A DNA stretch of 64,000 bases from NCBI GenBank assembly GCA_020439745.1, contig JAGQSC010000029.1:186001-250000 (forward strand), given 5' to 3'. The stretch is from Acidobacteriota bacterium (GTDB lineage: Bacteria; Acidobacteriota; Holophagae; Acanthopleuribacterales; Acanthopleuribacteraceae). Every line of letters begins with the position of its first letter. Positions within the stretch are counted from its first letter, which is position 1. A program made the translations under genes and the position numbers. Shown here piece by piece: positions 40,969 to 48,811 of the stretch. The notes under the pieces were generated by a model. That model was not told the origin of the DNA. It saw only the letters and a program-made list of their open reading frames with translations, and searched no databases.

Positions 40969-41292
40969 CTAAACAGCGAAAGAGGTTCCACAACCACAAG
41001 ATTGAGAAGCATTGGGGTTGCTGAACTTGAACCCTCGATTCAAGAGATCGGACGCGAAATCAATCTGGAGACCCTGAATGAGTTGCAATGATTTGGGGTC
41101 GATGTAAATGGGTGTTCGGTCTGCGTTGAACAATTGATCATCGTCGTTGGGTGCCGTAACGAGGTCCATCACATACGAGAAACCTGAGCATCCTCCACCT
41201 CTCACACCAATGCGTATGGCCGTTGCGTGACCTGCTTCCTCTCGAAGAATTCGTTCCAATTCCGCTTGTGCTTTTTCTGTTACGTGGATCAT
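40969..41292 (-). CDS. Iron-sulfur cluster carrier, IscA/ErpA family
   Basis: The 107-residue A-type carrier starts MIHVTEKAQAELERILREE. The three cluster-binding Cys are in GGGCSGFSY and SQSCGCGTSF. AAGGAG lies six bases before ATG 41292, which excludes the longer frame starting upstream. It receives Fe-S clusters from the scaffold and passes them to apoproteins. It is 36 bases downstream of iscS on the same strand; no iscU or iscR is adjacent. Confidence 0.94.
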   Translation of the reverse strand: MIHVTEKAQAELERILREEAGHATAIRIGVRGGGCSGFSYVMDLVTAPNDDDQLFNADRTPIYIDPKSLQLIQGLQIDFASDLLNRGFKFSNPNASQSCGCGTSFAV

Positions 41293-41328
41293 GCTGGTCT
41301 CCTTCAGGCACACACAAAACGAATTATA

Positions 41329-42480
41329 TCATGGTGTGTGGGATGACTGTCTCAGGCCTGGAACGAGGCGCCCAACCCAATGCAGTGCAGTGTCAATATC
41401 CGAAGCTGTCGTCGTGCGACCAAGTCCAAAACGCAACGCGCTTTTTGCTCGTTGGGGTCCGTATCCCAGAGAAAGGATGACATGAGATGGTTTGCTGTTT
41501 CCTGAGCTGCATGCCGATCCGGCCGAGATTGCCAATCCGTGTGCTTGAGCCATAAAGGCGTTGCTGTCAATGCCTTCAATGGACACGTTGAGGTTGCCGG
41601 GCAGTCTCAAGCTGGGGTGTCCATTCAATGCCACCGGGCTGCACCTTGCGTTGATGCCCTGCCATAATCTGTCGCGAAGCTCTGAAAGTCGCTTCGCTTC
41701 ACTTTCGAGCGTGTCGAAGCACAGCATTGCCGCTTTGGCCAACCCCACGATGCCCGCAACATTTAACGTTCCTGCCCGCAGACCGTTCTGTTGGCCGCCT
41801 CCTACGAGCAAAGGCTCGATGGCACGATTGATTTTGCTCTTGATAACCAGAAGTCCAACGCCTTTTGGACCGTAGATCTTGTGTGCTGAAAGCGATACCA
41901 GGTCGGGCAGGTGGAGTGGCACGTGTACTTTACCAAAGGCCTGAACGGCGTCGCAGTGGAACACGATCTGTCGCGAGCGGGCCCATTTGGAAACTTCTTC
42001 AATGGGCTGTATGACGCCGATTTCATTGTTTGCAGCCATGACGCTGATCATGGCTGTCTGATCAGTAGCGGCACGATCCAATTGCGCCAAGTCCAACAGT
42101 CCGTCGCTTCGAGGTGGGACCGAAGTCACGGAGCCACCTGCCTGTTCCCACTGATGCGCTACATCCAGTACGGATCGGTGTTCGCTCTGCATGACGAGGA
42201 GATGACGGCGTTCTCGCTGACGACGCATGAATCCAGTAATGGCCAGGTTATTTGATTCTGTCGCGCCTGACGTAAAAATCAGATCGTTGGGGTTTACGCC
42301 GATTAGTTCGGCGAGTTCCGACTGGGCCTGTTCGATAGCCGCTTCTGCCTCCCAACCGTATCGGTGGCTTGCGCTGGATGGGTTACCAAAAGCACCGGTC
42401 AAATAGGGCATCATCGCATCGAGGACCCTCGCATCGAGCGGTGTGGTGGATTGGTGGTCCAGGTAAACGGGCAAACTCAT
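41329..42480 (-). CDS. iscS: Cysteine desulfurase (NifS/IscS family)
   Basis: The 383-residue PLP enzyme takes sulfur from cysteine. Motifs: YLDHQSTTPLDARVLDAM (N terminus), GATESNNLAITGF, HCDAVQAFGKV, PLP-Lys in SLSAHKIYGPKGVG (about 200-213), and the catalytic Cys in SAGSACSSGNSKPSHV (about 320-335). The active-site Cys loop fits group I (IscS/NifS). Its start overlaps the preceding zinc-ribbon gene stop as ATGA, and iscA follows, making a compact Fe-S set. Confidence 0.95.
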   Translation of the reverse strand: MSLPVYLDHQSTTPLDARVLDAMMPYLTGAFGNPSSASHRYGWEAEAAIEQAQSELAELIGVNPNDLIFTSGATESNNLAITGFMRRQRERRHLLVMQSEHRSVLDVAHQWEQAGGSVTSVPPRSDGLLDLAQLDRAATDQTAMISVMAANNEIGVIQPIEEVSKWARSRQIVFHCDAVQAFGKVHVPLHLPDLVSLSAHKIYGPKGVGLLVIKSKINRAIEPLLVGGGQQNGLRAGTLNVAGIVGLAKAAMLCFDTLESEAKRLSELRDRLWQGINARCSPVALNGHPSLRLPGNLNVSIEGIDSNAFMAQAHGLAISAGSACSSGNSKPSHVILSLGYGPQRAKSALRFGLGRTTTASDIDTALHWVGRLVPGLRQSSHTP

Positions 42481-43562
42481 GGGCCCGAATTCATCAACTC
42501 CCTGTAGATAAATGGAGCCGATTCGCGTATCGATCGAAAGGGGATCAGGAAATTGCCGCCGCCCTCGACTGCAAGCATGCCGATTAACTCCCCAAACTCG
42601 TTGAACACAGGTGACCCGCTATGTAGGTCCTGAAGTGACGAACTCATGGGCATATACGAAGCAGAACCCGAACCACCTTTGGTCAATGTAGCTTCTTCGG
42701 GATAGATGGCTCCACCTCTCATTTTGCCGATCCAAACAGACTCTCCCTGGGATGGGTACTTTTCAAACTCAAGCTTGGCCTCTATTGGACGGTCGCTCTC
42801 GGATGACAAGAGTGCAACACCCATCTCGACGGAGTCTTGAATGAGTGATGCCGTAGACGTTGGGCCGCCGATAGGACTCACGTCAGGCAACAGGACAATC
42901 TTCTTTTGTATGAGACTGGTCCCCTCTTGAACATTGACATCTTTTTCGACGAACGCACCGGCTACTGTGTCTTTTGTCGTCAGAATTAATCCGTTCTCAG
43001 AGACATAGACTCCTGCGCCATAGTGACCTTCCACCTTGATTTCAACGTAGTGCACCTCGGCTAGCCGCCTGATTTCATCGTAATCCACCTTGATGCGATT
43101 CACCGTTTCAAACACGTCTAGGGAGTCGTCCTCGATGGGATCCTGGTCGCCGCTGACGCGTAGTGCATCGGTGAGAAAAGTCGTGTCAATCGAAGGCTCT
43201 TCGTCTTTTTTGTCTTCCTCACCCAGTTGAAGCGCGGGAATGAATTGCATGGGCGGTGGAGGCCATATCTTGTTGGCGATTGGGCCGCCGAAAAACAGCG
43301 CAAACATGAAGACCAGTAACCCGCTTCCCGGGAGTGCCCACCACCAGTGCGGTGAAATTCGGGGCTTGGGCTCAACGGTTACGGTGAGACCATTTCGTCG
43401 CAGTAACTGTGCGATTCGATTCCATCGCTTCTGTTGCTCACTAGAAATGATGAGTTCTCTTTCTCGGGCCAGCAGTGAAATCGATAGTGGAAACTGGCAG
43501 TCGGGACAGTTATCGGTATGGTGCGTGCAGTCTACGCCGCATTCAGGGCAGAAGTTGCTCAT
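42477..43562 (-). CDS. Zinc-ribbon membrane protein with degenerate trypsin-like domain
   Basis: From ATG 43562 the 361-residue protein starts with a zinc ribbon (C5, C8, C19, C22) and has one membrane helix (about 75-94). A region of about 180 residues (170-350) has the outline of an HtrA-type trypsin fold: GAGVYVSENGLILTTKDTV and LHSGSPVFNEFGELIGMLA. The first normally carries the catalytic His (TNNHVV), here absent; the Asp strand is not recognisable; only the Ser site remains (SGS for SGG). It is probably inactive. The stop overlaps iscS as ATGA. Confidence 0.7.
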   Translation of the reverse strand: MSNFCPECGVDCTHHTDNCPDCQFPLSISLLARERELIISSEQQKRWNRIAQLLRRNGLTVTVEPKPRISPHWWWALPGSGLLVFMFALFFGGPIANKIWPPPPMQFIPALQLGEEDKKDEEPSIDTTFLTDALRVSGDQDPIEDDSLDVFETVNRIKVDYDEIRRLAEVHYVEIKVEGHYGAGVYVSENGLILTTKDTVAGAFVEKDVNVQEGTSLIQKKIVLLPDVSPIGGPTSTASLIQDSVEMGVALLSSESDRPIEAKLEFEKYPSQGESVWIGKMRGGAIYPEEATLTKGGSGSASYMPMSSSLQDLHSGSPVFNEFGELIGMLAVEGGGNFLIPFRSIRESAPFIYRELMNSGP

Positions 43563-44175
43563 GAGGTTCGTCTCGTTGGGTGAGATTGATATTTCGGTGC
43601 GCGCATAGGGCAAAATAGGTCATAGCCATCAAGACAAAGAATGCCGAGACGGCAATGGGTCCCCAGTATTCTGGATTGAGGCTTATGGCGGGTTTTGTCC
43701 TGATCTTCACAGGTGGCATGTTTTCGTGCGCGGTGATTGGGGTCGATACCGGTGCGTCGCGCATGATCGGAATCGGTTGCGTGTCGAAAACGTCTTCATC
43801 CACTGATTCCTCGTCCGCAGCCTTTGTATCAACCCCTTGTTCGGCTTCAAAAAACTTTCGTTTCTGGGGGTTGGGATGTTGCACAAGCTTGATGTTTTGG
43901 ATCCAAGCGAAGGTATTGAGAATATCTCCTGAGTTAGCGTACTGCCAGAAATTGTGAGGCAGCCACAGATGCCCATCGTGGGTCAGAAACTCTCGACCCA
44001 CAGACGACTCAACCATGTCCTCCATGATCTGCAGGAATGCAGTTTTTTGCGCCGCTGTTACGGGCCCTGTTGGGACGACCAACCAATAGAACGGCTCGAC
44101 ACAGACTGGACAAGCATCAACCGGATGGCTGAAATAGTGCTGACAAACGTCACATTGGTATTCGCGTTCAAACAT
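43543..44175 (-). CDS. Zinc-ribbon, single-helix membrane protein
   Basis: The 210-residue protein begins with a zinc ribbon (CDVCQHYF, then CPVCVEPF: C9, C12, C22, C25). A globular part of about 80 residues and an acidic low-complexity stretch follow, then one membrane helix (about 170-190, WGPIAVSAFFVLMAMTYFAL) close to the C terminus. The family is not recognised. It overlaps the next gene by 20 bases; that gene also has a zinc ribbon and one helix, suggesting the two products may form a complex (inference). Confidence 0.7.
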   Translation of the reverse strand: MFEREYQCDVCQHYFSHPVDACPVCVEPFYWLVVPTGPVTAAQKTAFLQIMEDMVESSVGREFLTHDGHLWLPHNFWQYANSGDILNTFAWIQNIKLVQHPNPQKRKFFEAEQGVDTKAADEESVDEDVFDTQPIPIMRDAPVSTPITAHENMPPVKIRTKPAISLNPEYWGPIAVSAFFVLMAMTYFALCAHRNINLTQRDEPHEQLLP

Positions 44176-44216
44176 GGACCCAGCAGTTTGATTAATGGCC
44201 GGATTGTAACATATCG

Positions 44217-45668
44217 TCAGCGCCTACCATCCAGGCATCGGCGCAAGATCTCATTGATCAACTGAGGGTTGGCTTTTCCCTTGGTAACCCGCATGACCTG
44301 GCCCACCAGAAAGCCGAATACTTTGGTCTTTCCTTCTAAGTATTGCTGTACCTGATCATCATTTTGATCGAGAATCTCGTTGACGATTTGCTCTAATTTT
44401 GCGCTATCCGTAATTTGGATCAGGTTATGTGCTTCAATGAGTTCTTGAGCTGTTTTTCCGGTGTCAAACATCAAGCGGAACAACGTTTTTCCTATTTTTC
44501 CGCTGATGACGTTGCGATCAATCAGTGAAACCAACTCGCCGAGGTCGTGGGGACTCATTGGGCAAGCATCAATACCGCGTTCCAATCCTTTCAACTCGCG
44601 AAGCAGTTCCGTAATGACCCAGTTTGCGGTCAGTTTTGGTTGGTGACTTACCGCAACAGCCCCCTCGAAGTATCCCGCGAGCGATTTGTCCTGGGTAAGA
44701 ATCTCCGCATCCGTTTGGGTTAAGCCGAATTCAGACTCAAAGCGTTCGCGTTTGTGGCGGGGAAGCTCTGGAAGCGTCCGGGAAAGTGCTTGCACTTCAG
44801 TCTCATCCAATGCGACAGGCATTAGGTCTGGATCTGGGAAGTATCGATAGTCATGGCTGTCTTCCTTGCCTCGCATAACCCGCGATTTCTGGCTGTCAGC
44901 ATCCCAAAGAAGCGTGACCTGCTCTATGGATCCTCCTTGAAGAACCACAGCGATCTGACGGTCTATTTCATGTTGAACGGCCCGTTTCACATTATGAAAA
45001 GAGTTCAGGTTCTTGATTTCCGTTCGGGTGCCGAGACTTGCTTGCCCCATAGGTCGAATGGAGACGTTTGCATCGCAGCGCAAACTTCCTTCCTCCATAT
45101 TCCCATCGCAGATTTCCAAATACTGCAGCAGCGCTTTCATTTCAACGAGATAGGCATAGACCTCTTCGGCTGTTCGAAGATCCGGATGGGTTACGATTTC
45201 CAGCAGAGGGATGCCTGACCGATTCAAATTGACATATGACTTCACGTTGGATTGAGGCATACCGTCATGAATCGACTGGCCGGCATCTTCTTCCAGATGA
45301 GCGCGCGCGATACCGATGGTTTTGTACCCGGTTTCGTCGGTACTGATGGCCAAAGATCCGCCCTTGACAATGGGTTGGTCGAATTGCGAGATTTGATAGC
45401 CTTTGGGTAAGTCGGGATAGAAGTAGTTCTTGCGAGCAAAAACCGAGCGCCGATTGATGTCCGCCCCAATGGCATGGCCGAATCGAATAGCACAACGGAC
45501 GGCGTTCTGGTTGAGAACTGGCAGAGCGCCTGGCAGACCCAGACAGACGGGACACGTTTGATGGTTTGCGTCGGCCCCAAAAGTCGTTGAACAACTACAA
45601 AAAATCTTGCTGGACGTGCTCAGTTGTGCGTGAACTTCCAGACCAATAACAGCTTCATATCCGTGCAA
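44217..45668 (-). CDS. gatB: Asp/Glu-tRNA amidotransferase subunit B
   Basis: The 483-residue protein starts at TTG 45668 with AAGGAG seven bases upstream. Motifs: AVIGLEVHAQLSTSSKIFC (about 6-24), metal-binding CSTTFGADANHQTCPVCLGL, GALPVLN, ARKNYFYPDLPKGYQISQ, GSLRCDANVS and the C-terminal YqeY-like tail domain (about 320-480). With GatA and GatC it amidates mischarged Glu-tRNA-Gln and/or Asp-tRNA-Asn. gatA and gatC are not in the window. Confidence 0.96.
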   Translation of the reverse strand: MHGYEAVIGLEVHAQLSTSSKIFCSCSTTFGADANHQTCPVCLGLPGALPVLNQNAVRCAIRFGHAIGADINRRSVFARKNYFYPDLPKGYQISQFDQPIVKGGSLAISTDETGYKTIGIARAHLEEDAGQSIHDGMPQSNVKSYVNLNRSGIPLLEIVTHPDLRTAEEVYAYLVEMKALLQYLEICDGNMEEGSLRCDANVSIRPMGQASLGTRTEIKNLNSFHNVKRAVQHEIDRQIAVVLQGGSIEQVTLLWDADSQKSRVMRGKEDSHDYRYFPDPDLMPVALDETEVQALSRTLPELPRHKRERFESEFGLTQTDAEILTQDKSLAGYFEGAVAVSHQPKLTANWVITELLRELKGLERGIDACPMSPHDLGELVSLIDRNVISGKIGKTLFRLMFDTGKTAQELIEAHNLIQITDSAKLEQIVNEILDQNDDQVQQYLEGKTKVFGFLVGQVMRVTKGKANPQLINEILRRCLDGRR

Positions 45669-45684
45669 TCAAGAGCTCCTTCGT

Positions 45685-46116
45685 TTAGTTCGCAGCGACA
45701 CGAACGAATTCGGGATAACTGGCATAGTCACTGTCCTTGTCGTCGGGGGCTAATGTGACGTTTAGATATTCCAACGCTTCCGGGTGCTCCAGTGTCTCTT
45801 TGAATGTGAATGTTTTGCTGGCATGGTGCGCAATGTCGGTCACGTCCAGTGTGGTTCGCTTGGACCAGATTGTCTTTTGCTGTCCATCTAATGCCGCAAT
45901 ATCAATGGTCAAGTCTTGGAGTTTTAAGGTACCGGCCTGATTCTGTACCTTTAACTCGATGTTCATTTCGCCGCTGTCATTACTGACCGTGAAGTCGGTT
46001 TCCATCTTGTATTGCCGTCGAAAGGTACGGACTTCGTCGTTTTTGCGATTCGCCGAACTGCAGGTGGTCAACCCGATTCCCGCGAGTGTTGCGGCTAGTA
46101 ATAGGACCTTCTTCAT
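45685..46116 (-). CDS. Small predicted lipoprotein linked to the Mla operon
   Basis: The 143-residue product starts at ATG 46116 (AGGAGGAG upstream), not at the longer frame. The signal MKKVLLLAATLAGIGLTTCS resembles a lipoprotein leader, though Thr at the position before Cys is unusual. The rest (TDFTVSNDSGEMNIELKVQN, TLDVTDIAHH) looks like a beta-rich domain. The start overlaps the MCE gene stop as ATGA, so it is part of the lipid transport operon and may be its periplasmic or outer-membrane part (inference). Confidence 0.75.
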   Translation of the reverse strand: MKKVLLLAATLAGIGLTTCSSANRKNDEVRTFRRQYKMETDFTVSNDSGEMNIELKVQNQAGTLKLQDLTIDIAALDGQQKTIWSKRTTLDVTDIAHHASKTFTFKETLEHPEALEYLNVTLAPDDKDSDYASYPEFVRVAAN

Positions 46117-47210
46117 GGCTTTTGCTCCTCCTGTTCGATCAATCGATCGCCCTTTTTGCGCTTGCTTTGGATATACCATTTGGATAAACCAGAGTGCTCT
46201 AATCCATACACCACGTGATAAATACCTTGATAGAGCGAGGGATCATTGAGTAGCAGTGAGGCAGACCCATCGCCTTCGTCTATCTTTTCTAATATGGATG
46301 CCAAGTGAAAACTCGCCTTTTCGAGATTGGCTGCAACGCGCTCGCCGTACTCTTCGTCTTGGGTGAGTCGATACAGTAAACCTTTCGATTGCGCGGTTGC
46401 GGCAACAAATGCCTCCGTCTGCTCGAGTAGCGAGGTCAGTCGGGTCCTGAGCATTTCGCCGAATTCTGCGTCTTTGGTGAATAATCCGATCGCGTTATCG
46501 TTTCGCTGCAGATCCGAGGACAGGCTGGAGATCACGGCAAGTGTATCCTTGAGACTCTGACGCAAGGCGGAGCCCATTTCAGAGTCGTTCAACAAGACGC
46601 CGGCCATGGACTCTCGTGTTTCAATCTGTTTGAGAACCCCATTCAGAGATGCCGAAAGGGAATGTGCCAACTCAGGGTCGCGAATCAAACGCTGCAATAC
46701 ACCGTCGTCCTTGGCCAATTGACTGAGTATGGTTTTCAGGTTCTCTGTCATTTCAGTCACATCACCAACCAGGTCCGTGCCCTGCCGTAATAATTCGTCA
46801 ACATTCAGTGTCTTGATCGCAGGCTTGATGAATGCGTTTTCTTCTAGCGGATCAGATCCGTAGTCCGGAGTCACCAGCAAGATGTACTTGTCACCTAGGA
46901 CCCCCATGGCCTTGATGTCAGCAACTGTGGATTGGCGTATGTGGTTCTTCACGGAGCGATGCACATTGATGGTCACAATCACGCTGACGTCTTGGGTTGT
47001 CGATGCCTGTTCTTCAAGAACGATCTTCGAGACACGGCCGATGGGGACGCCGTTGAAGTGTACCGGGCTATTCGTCTCCAGGCCGTTTACGCGAAAGAAC
47101 CGAATTCTGTACTTTACGTTCTCTTGGAAATTGCCGACGTAAAAAATAGTGGTCGCCAGGATGGTCAGTGACACAGCGAAGAACAGCCCTACGCGAATCT
47201 CTTTAGTCAA
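46113..47210 (-). CDS. mlaD: MlaD-like MCE-domain lipid transport protein
   Basis: The 365-residue protein starts at TTG 47210, supported by AAGGAG six bases upstream; the start lies eight bases inside the mlaF end. One N-terminal membrane helix (VGLFFAVSLTILATTIFYVG) is followed by the MCE domain (about 35-115; FRVNGLETNSPVHFNGVPIG, MGVLGDKYILLV). A long helical region (about 130-330) suggests a hexameric tube for phospholipids. Such proteins bind lipid between the membranes and work with MlaE and MlaF. Confidence 0.92.
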   Translation of the reverse strand: MTKEIRVGLFFAVSLTILATTIFYVGNFQENVKYRIRFFRVNGLETNSPVHFNGVPIGRVSKIVLEEQASTTQDVSVIVTINVHRSVKNHIRQSTVADIKAMGVLGDKYILLVTPDYGSDPLEENAFIKPAIKTLNVDELLRQGTDLVGDVTEMTENLKTILSQLAKDDGVLQRLIRDPELAHSLSASLNGVLKQIETRESMAGVLLNDSEMGSALRQSLKDTLAVISSLSSDLQRNDNAIGLFTKDAEFGEMLRTRLTSLLEQTEAFVAATAQSKGLLYRLTQDEEYGERVAANLEKASFHLASILEKIDEGDGSASLLLNDPSLYQGIYHVVYGLEHSGLSKWYIQSKRKKGDRLIEQEEQKP

Positions 47211-47943
47211 TGGCTTCTCCTTCAAAATAGGCTCGCAGCTTGGGGTGGGTCGACAGTCGCGCTTCCTCAAGAGATCCGATAAACGCGATGACGCCCTTGT
47301 CCAAGAAGGCTAGCCTGTCCGCACAACGGTGAACCGTAGGCATGTCGTGGGTCACAATAACAGAACTGATGTTGAGATCCGATTGCATTTTTCTAATGAG
47401 TTCATTGATGGTGTGAGTGGTGATCGGGTCGAGCCCTGTGGTGGGTTCGTCATAAAGAATGAGTTCCGGTTCGTTGATAATCGCACGGGCAAGGGCAACT
47501 CGTTTCATCATCCCGCCAGACAAATCACTGGGTGAGAGGTGCTCAATATCTTTGAGGCCTACTTTTGTGAGTGCATCCTGAACTTTGGCCAAAATTGCGG
47601 GAGAACTCATATCGGTGTGTTCTTTGAGAGGGTACGCGAGGTTTTGATAGACATTCATGGAATCGAACAAGGCCCCACCCTGGAACAAGTAACTCACTCG
47701 CTTTCGGATGGGATAGTAGGCGCGTTCAGCAAGGTGGGTGATGTCCTGGCCTTCAAAAATGATTTGGCCGGAATCGGCCTGGATTAGTCCAATCAGTAAC
47801 TTGAGCATCACGGATTTTCCTGTGCCGCTGCCGCCCAAGACAACCAAGTTCTCGCCGCGTCTAATGTCTAAATCTATGCCGCGTAGCACATGGTTTGGTC
47901 CAAAGGACTTGACCACTTGTTGGAGTTTGAAGATATGTGTCAT
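47203..47943 (-). CDS. mlaF: MlaF-like ABC transporter ATP-binding protein
   Basis: The 246-residue ATPase of the Mla lipid transporter. Walker A LGGSGTGKSVMLKLLIGL (about 37-54), signature DLSGGMMKRVALARAI (about 138-153), Walker B LILYDEPTTGLDP, and H-loop VTHDMPTVHRCADR are present. SGGMMKR is the form found in MlaF/Mkl proteins. It overlaps mlaE by four bases and mlaD by eight. Confidence 0.95.
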   Translation of the reverse strand: MTHIFKLQQVVKSFGPNHVLRGIDLDIRRGENLVVLGGSGTGKSVMLKLLIGLIQADSGQIIFEGQDITHLAERAYYPIRKRVSYLFQGGALFDSMNVYQNLAYPLKEHTDMSSPAILAKVQDALTKVGLKDIEHLSPSDLSGGMMKRVALARAIINEPELILYDEPTTGLDPITTHTINELIRKMQSDLNISSVIVTHDMPTVHRCADRLAFLDKGVIAFIGSLEEARLSTHPKLRAYFEGEAID

Positions 47944-48689
47944 GTGAGCATGTAAAAGAGTTTCGTTAGAAAGAAGTCGCTAATTAATATAACGATTGAT
48001 GCTGAGACAACTGTGGAAGTCGTGGCAATTCCTACGCCCTCGGCCCCGCTTTCTACGCGCATCCCGTTGTTACAGGCGATGATGCCGATGAAATAACCAA
48101 AGAAGAAGGTCTTGCCGAGTCCACTAAAAACATCGTTCACGGAGAGGGCATCGAGGACCCGACCCATAAAAAAATGACCATCGATCTGCAACTCAAAGGA
48201 CGCGATAAAGAGGCCGCCGATAATGCCAATGAAATTGGCGAGGATCGTCAGTATGGGCAGGCAGATGACGCATGCAACGAGCCTGGGGACTACCAGTTTG
48301 TAGACCGGATTGGTCGCCATGGCACGCATGGCATCCAGTTGCTGGGTGGCCTTCATGGTGCCAAGTTCTGCCGTAATGCCTGCGCCGACGCGACCTCCCA
48401 CGAGCAGCGCTGTCAACACAGGACCCAGTTCCCGAACGATACTCAAACTAACCAAGTCACCGATGAAGACGTCAGCATTGAATGCGGAAAGCGCGTAGGC
48501 TGCCTGAAGGGCAAGCACCATGCCTGTAAACAATGCAGTAATGTTGGTGATACTCAGAGATTGGACGCCAATATGGTTGAATTGCTTTATCCACTCTCTC
48601 AGCTCGGGCTTGCGCAAGAACAGGTTGCTCAGCCATTCGCCCGTCAGGATCACGACCTGACCCATTTGTGTTAAGGTCGCTTGTTGCAT
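47940..48689 (-). CDS. mlaE: MlaE-like lipid transport permease
   Basis: From ATG 48689 the protein has 249 residues and about five hydrophobic helices. Family motifs: TALFTGMVLALQAAYAL, SLSIVRELGPVLTALLVGGR, GAGITAELGTMKATQQLDAM, and NGMRVESGAEGVGIATTSTV. A TTG at 48707 would add six residues, but no RBS supports it. The stop is in an ATGA overlap with mlaF. The gene is divergent from purA; the intervening region holds two promoters and an inverted repeat. Confidence 0.94.
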   Translation of the reverse strand: MQQATLTQMGQVVILTGEWLSNLFLRKPELREWIKQFNHIGVQSLSITNITALFTGMVLALQAAYALSAFNADVFIGDLVSLSIVRELGPVLTALLVGGRVGAGITAELGTMKATQQLDAMRAMATNPVYKLVVPRLVACVICLPILTILANFIGIIGGLFIASFELQIDGHFFMGRVLDALSVNDVFSGLGKTFFFGYFIGIIACNNGMRVESGAEGVGIATTSTVVSASIVILISDFFLTKLFYMLT

Positions 48690-48697
48690 GGAACGGG

Positions 48698-48727
48698 ATG
48701 TTAGCAAAACAGCGCGGTTGCGGGCAA
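48698..48727 (-). promoter_or_regulatory. Promoter of the mla operon
   Basis: Minus strand: TTGCCC (48727-48722), 18-base spacer, extended -10 TGC-TAACAT (-10 at 48703-48698). The predicted start near 48691 is about two bases before the ATG, and no RBS is present, so the message may be almost leaderless. Confidence 0.45.
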
Positions 48728-48748
48728 TCTCAAGCGTTGGCGCTGTTT
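48707..48748. promoter_or_regulatory. 9 bp inverted repeat in the purA-mlaE divergent region
   Basis: AAACAGCGC (48707-48715) and GCGCTGTTT (48740-48748) are perfect complements 24 bases apart. The left arm lies in the mlaE promoter spacer, and the right arm overlaps the purA -35 box. This placement suits a regulator-binding site acting on both promoters, or a DNA loop. Confidence 0.4.
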
Positions 48749-48765
48749 GTGGCTTCTGATAAGAT
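48737..48765 (+). promoter_or_regulatory. Promoter of purA
   Basis: TTGGCG (48737-48742), 17-base spacer, TAAGAT (48760-48765) with an extended TGA just before. The predicted leader to the ATG at 48812 is about 40 bases. The -35 box overlaps the right arm of the inverted repeat. Confidence 0.5.
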
Positions 48766-48811
48766 GGGCGGCTTGATGCCCCGTGGTCAGGGTTCTTGTG
48801 AGGTGTGCAAA

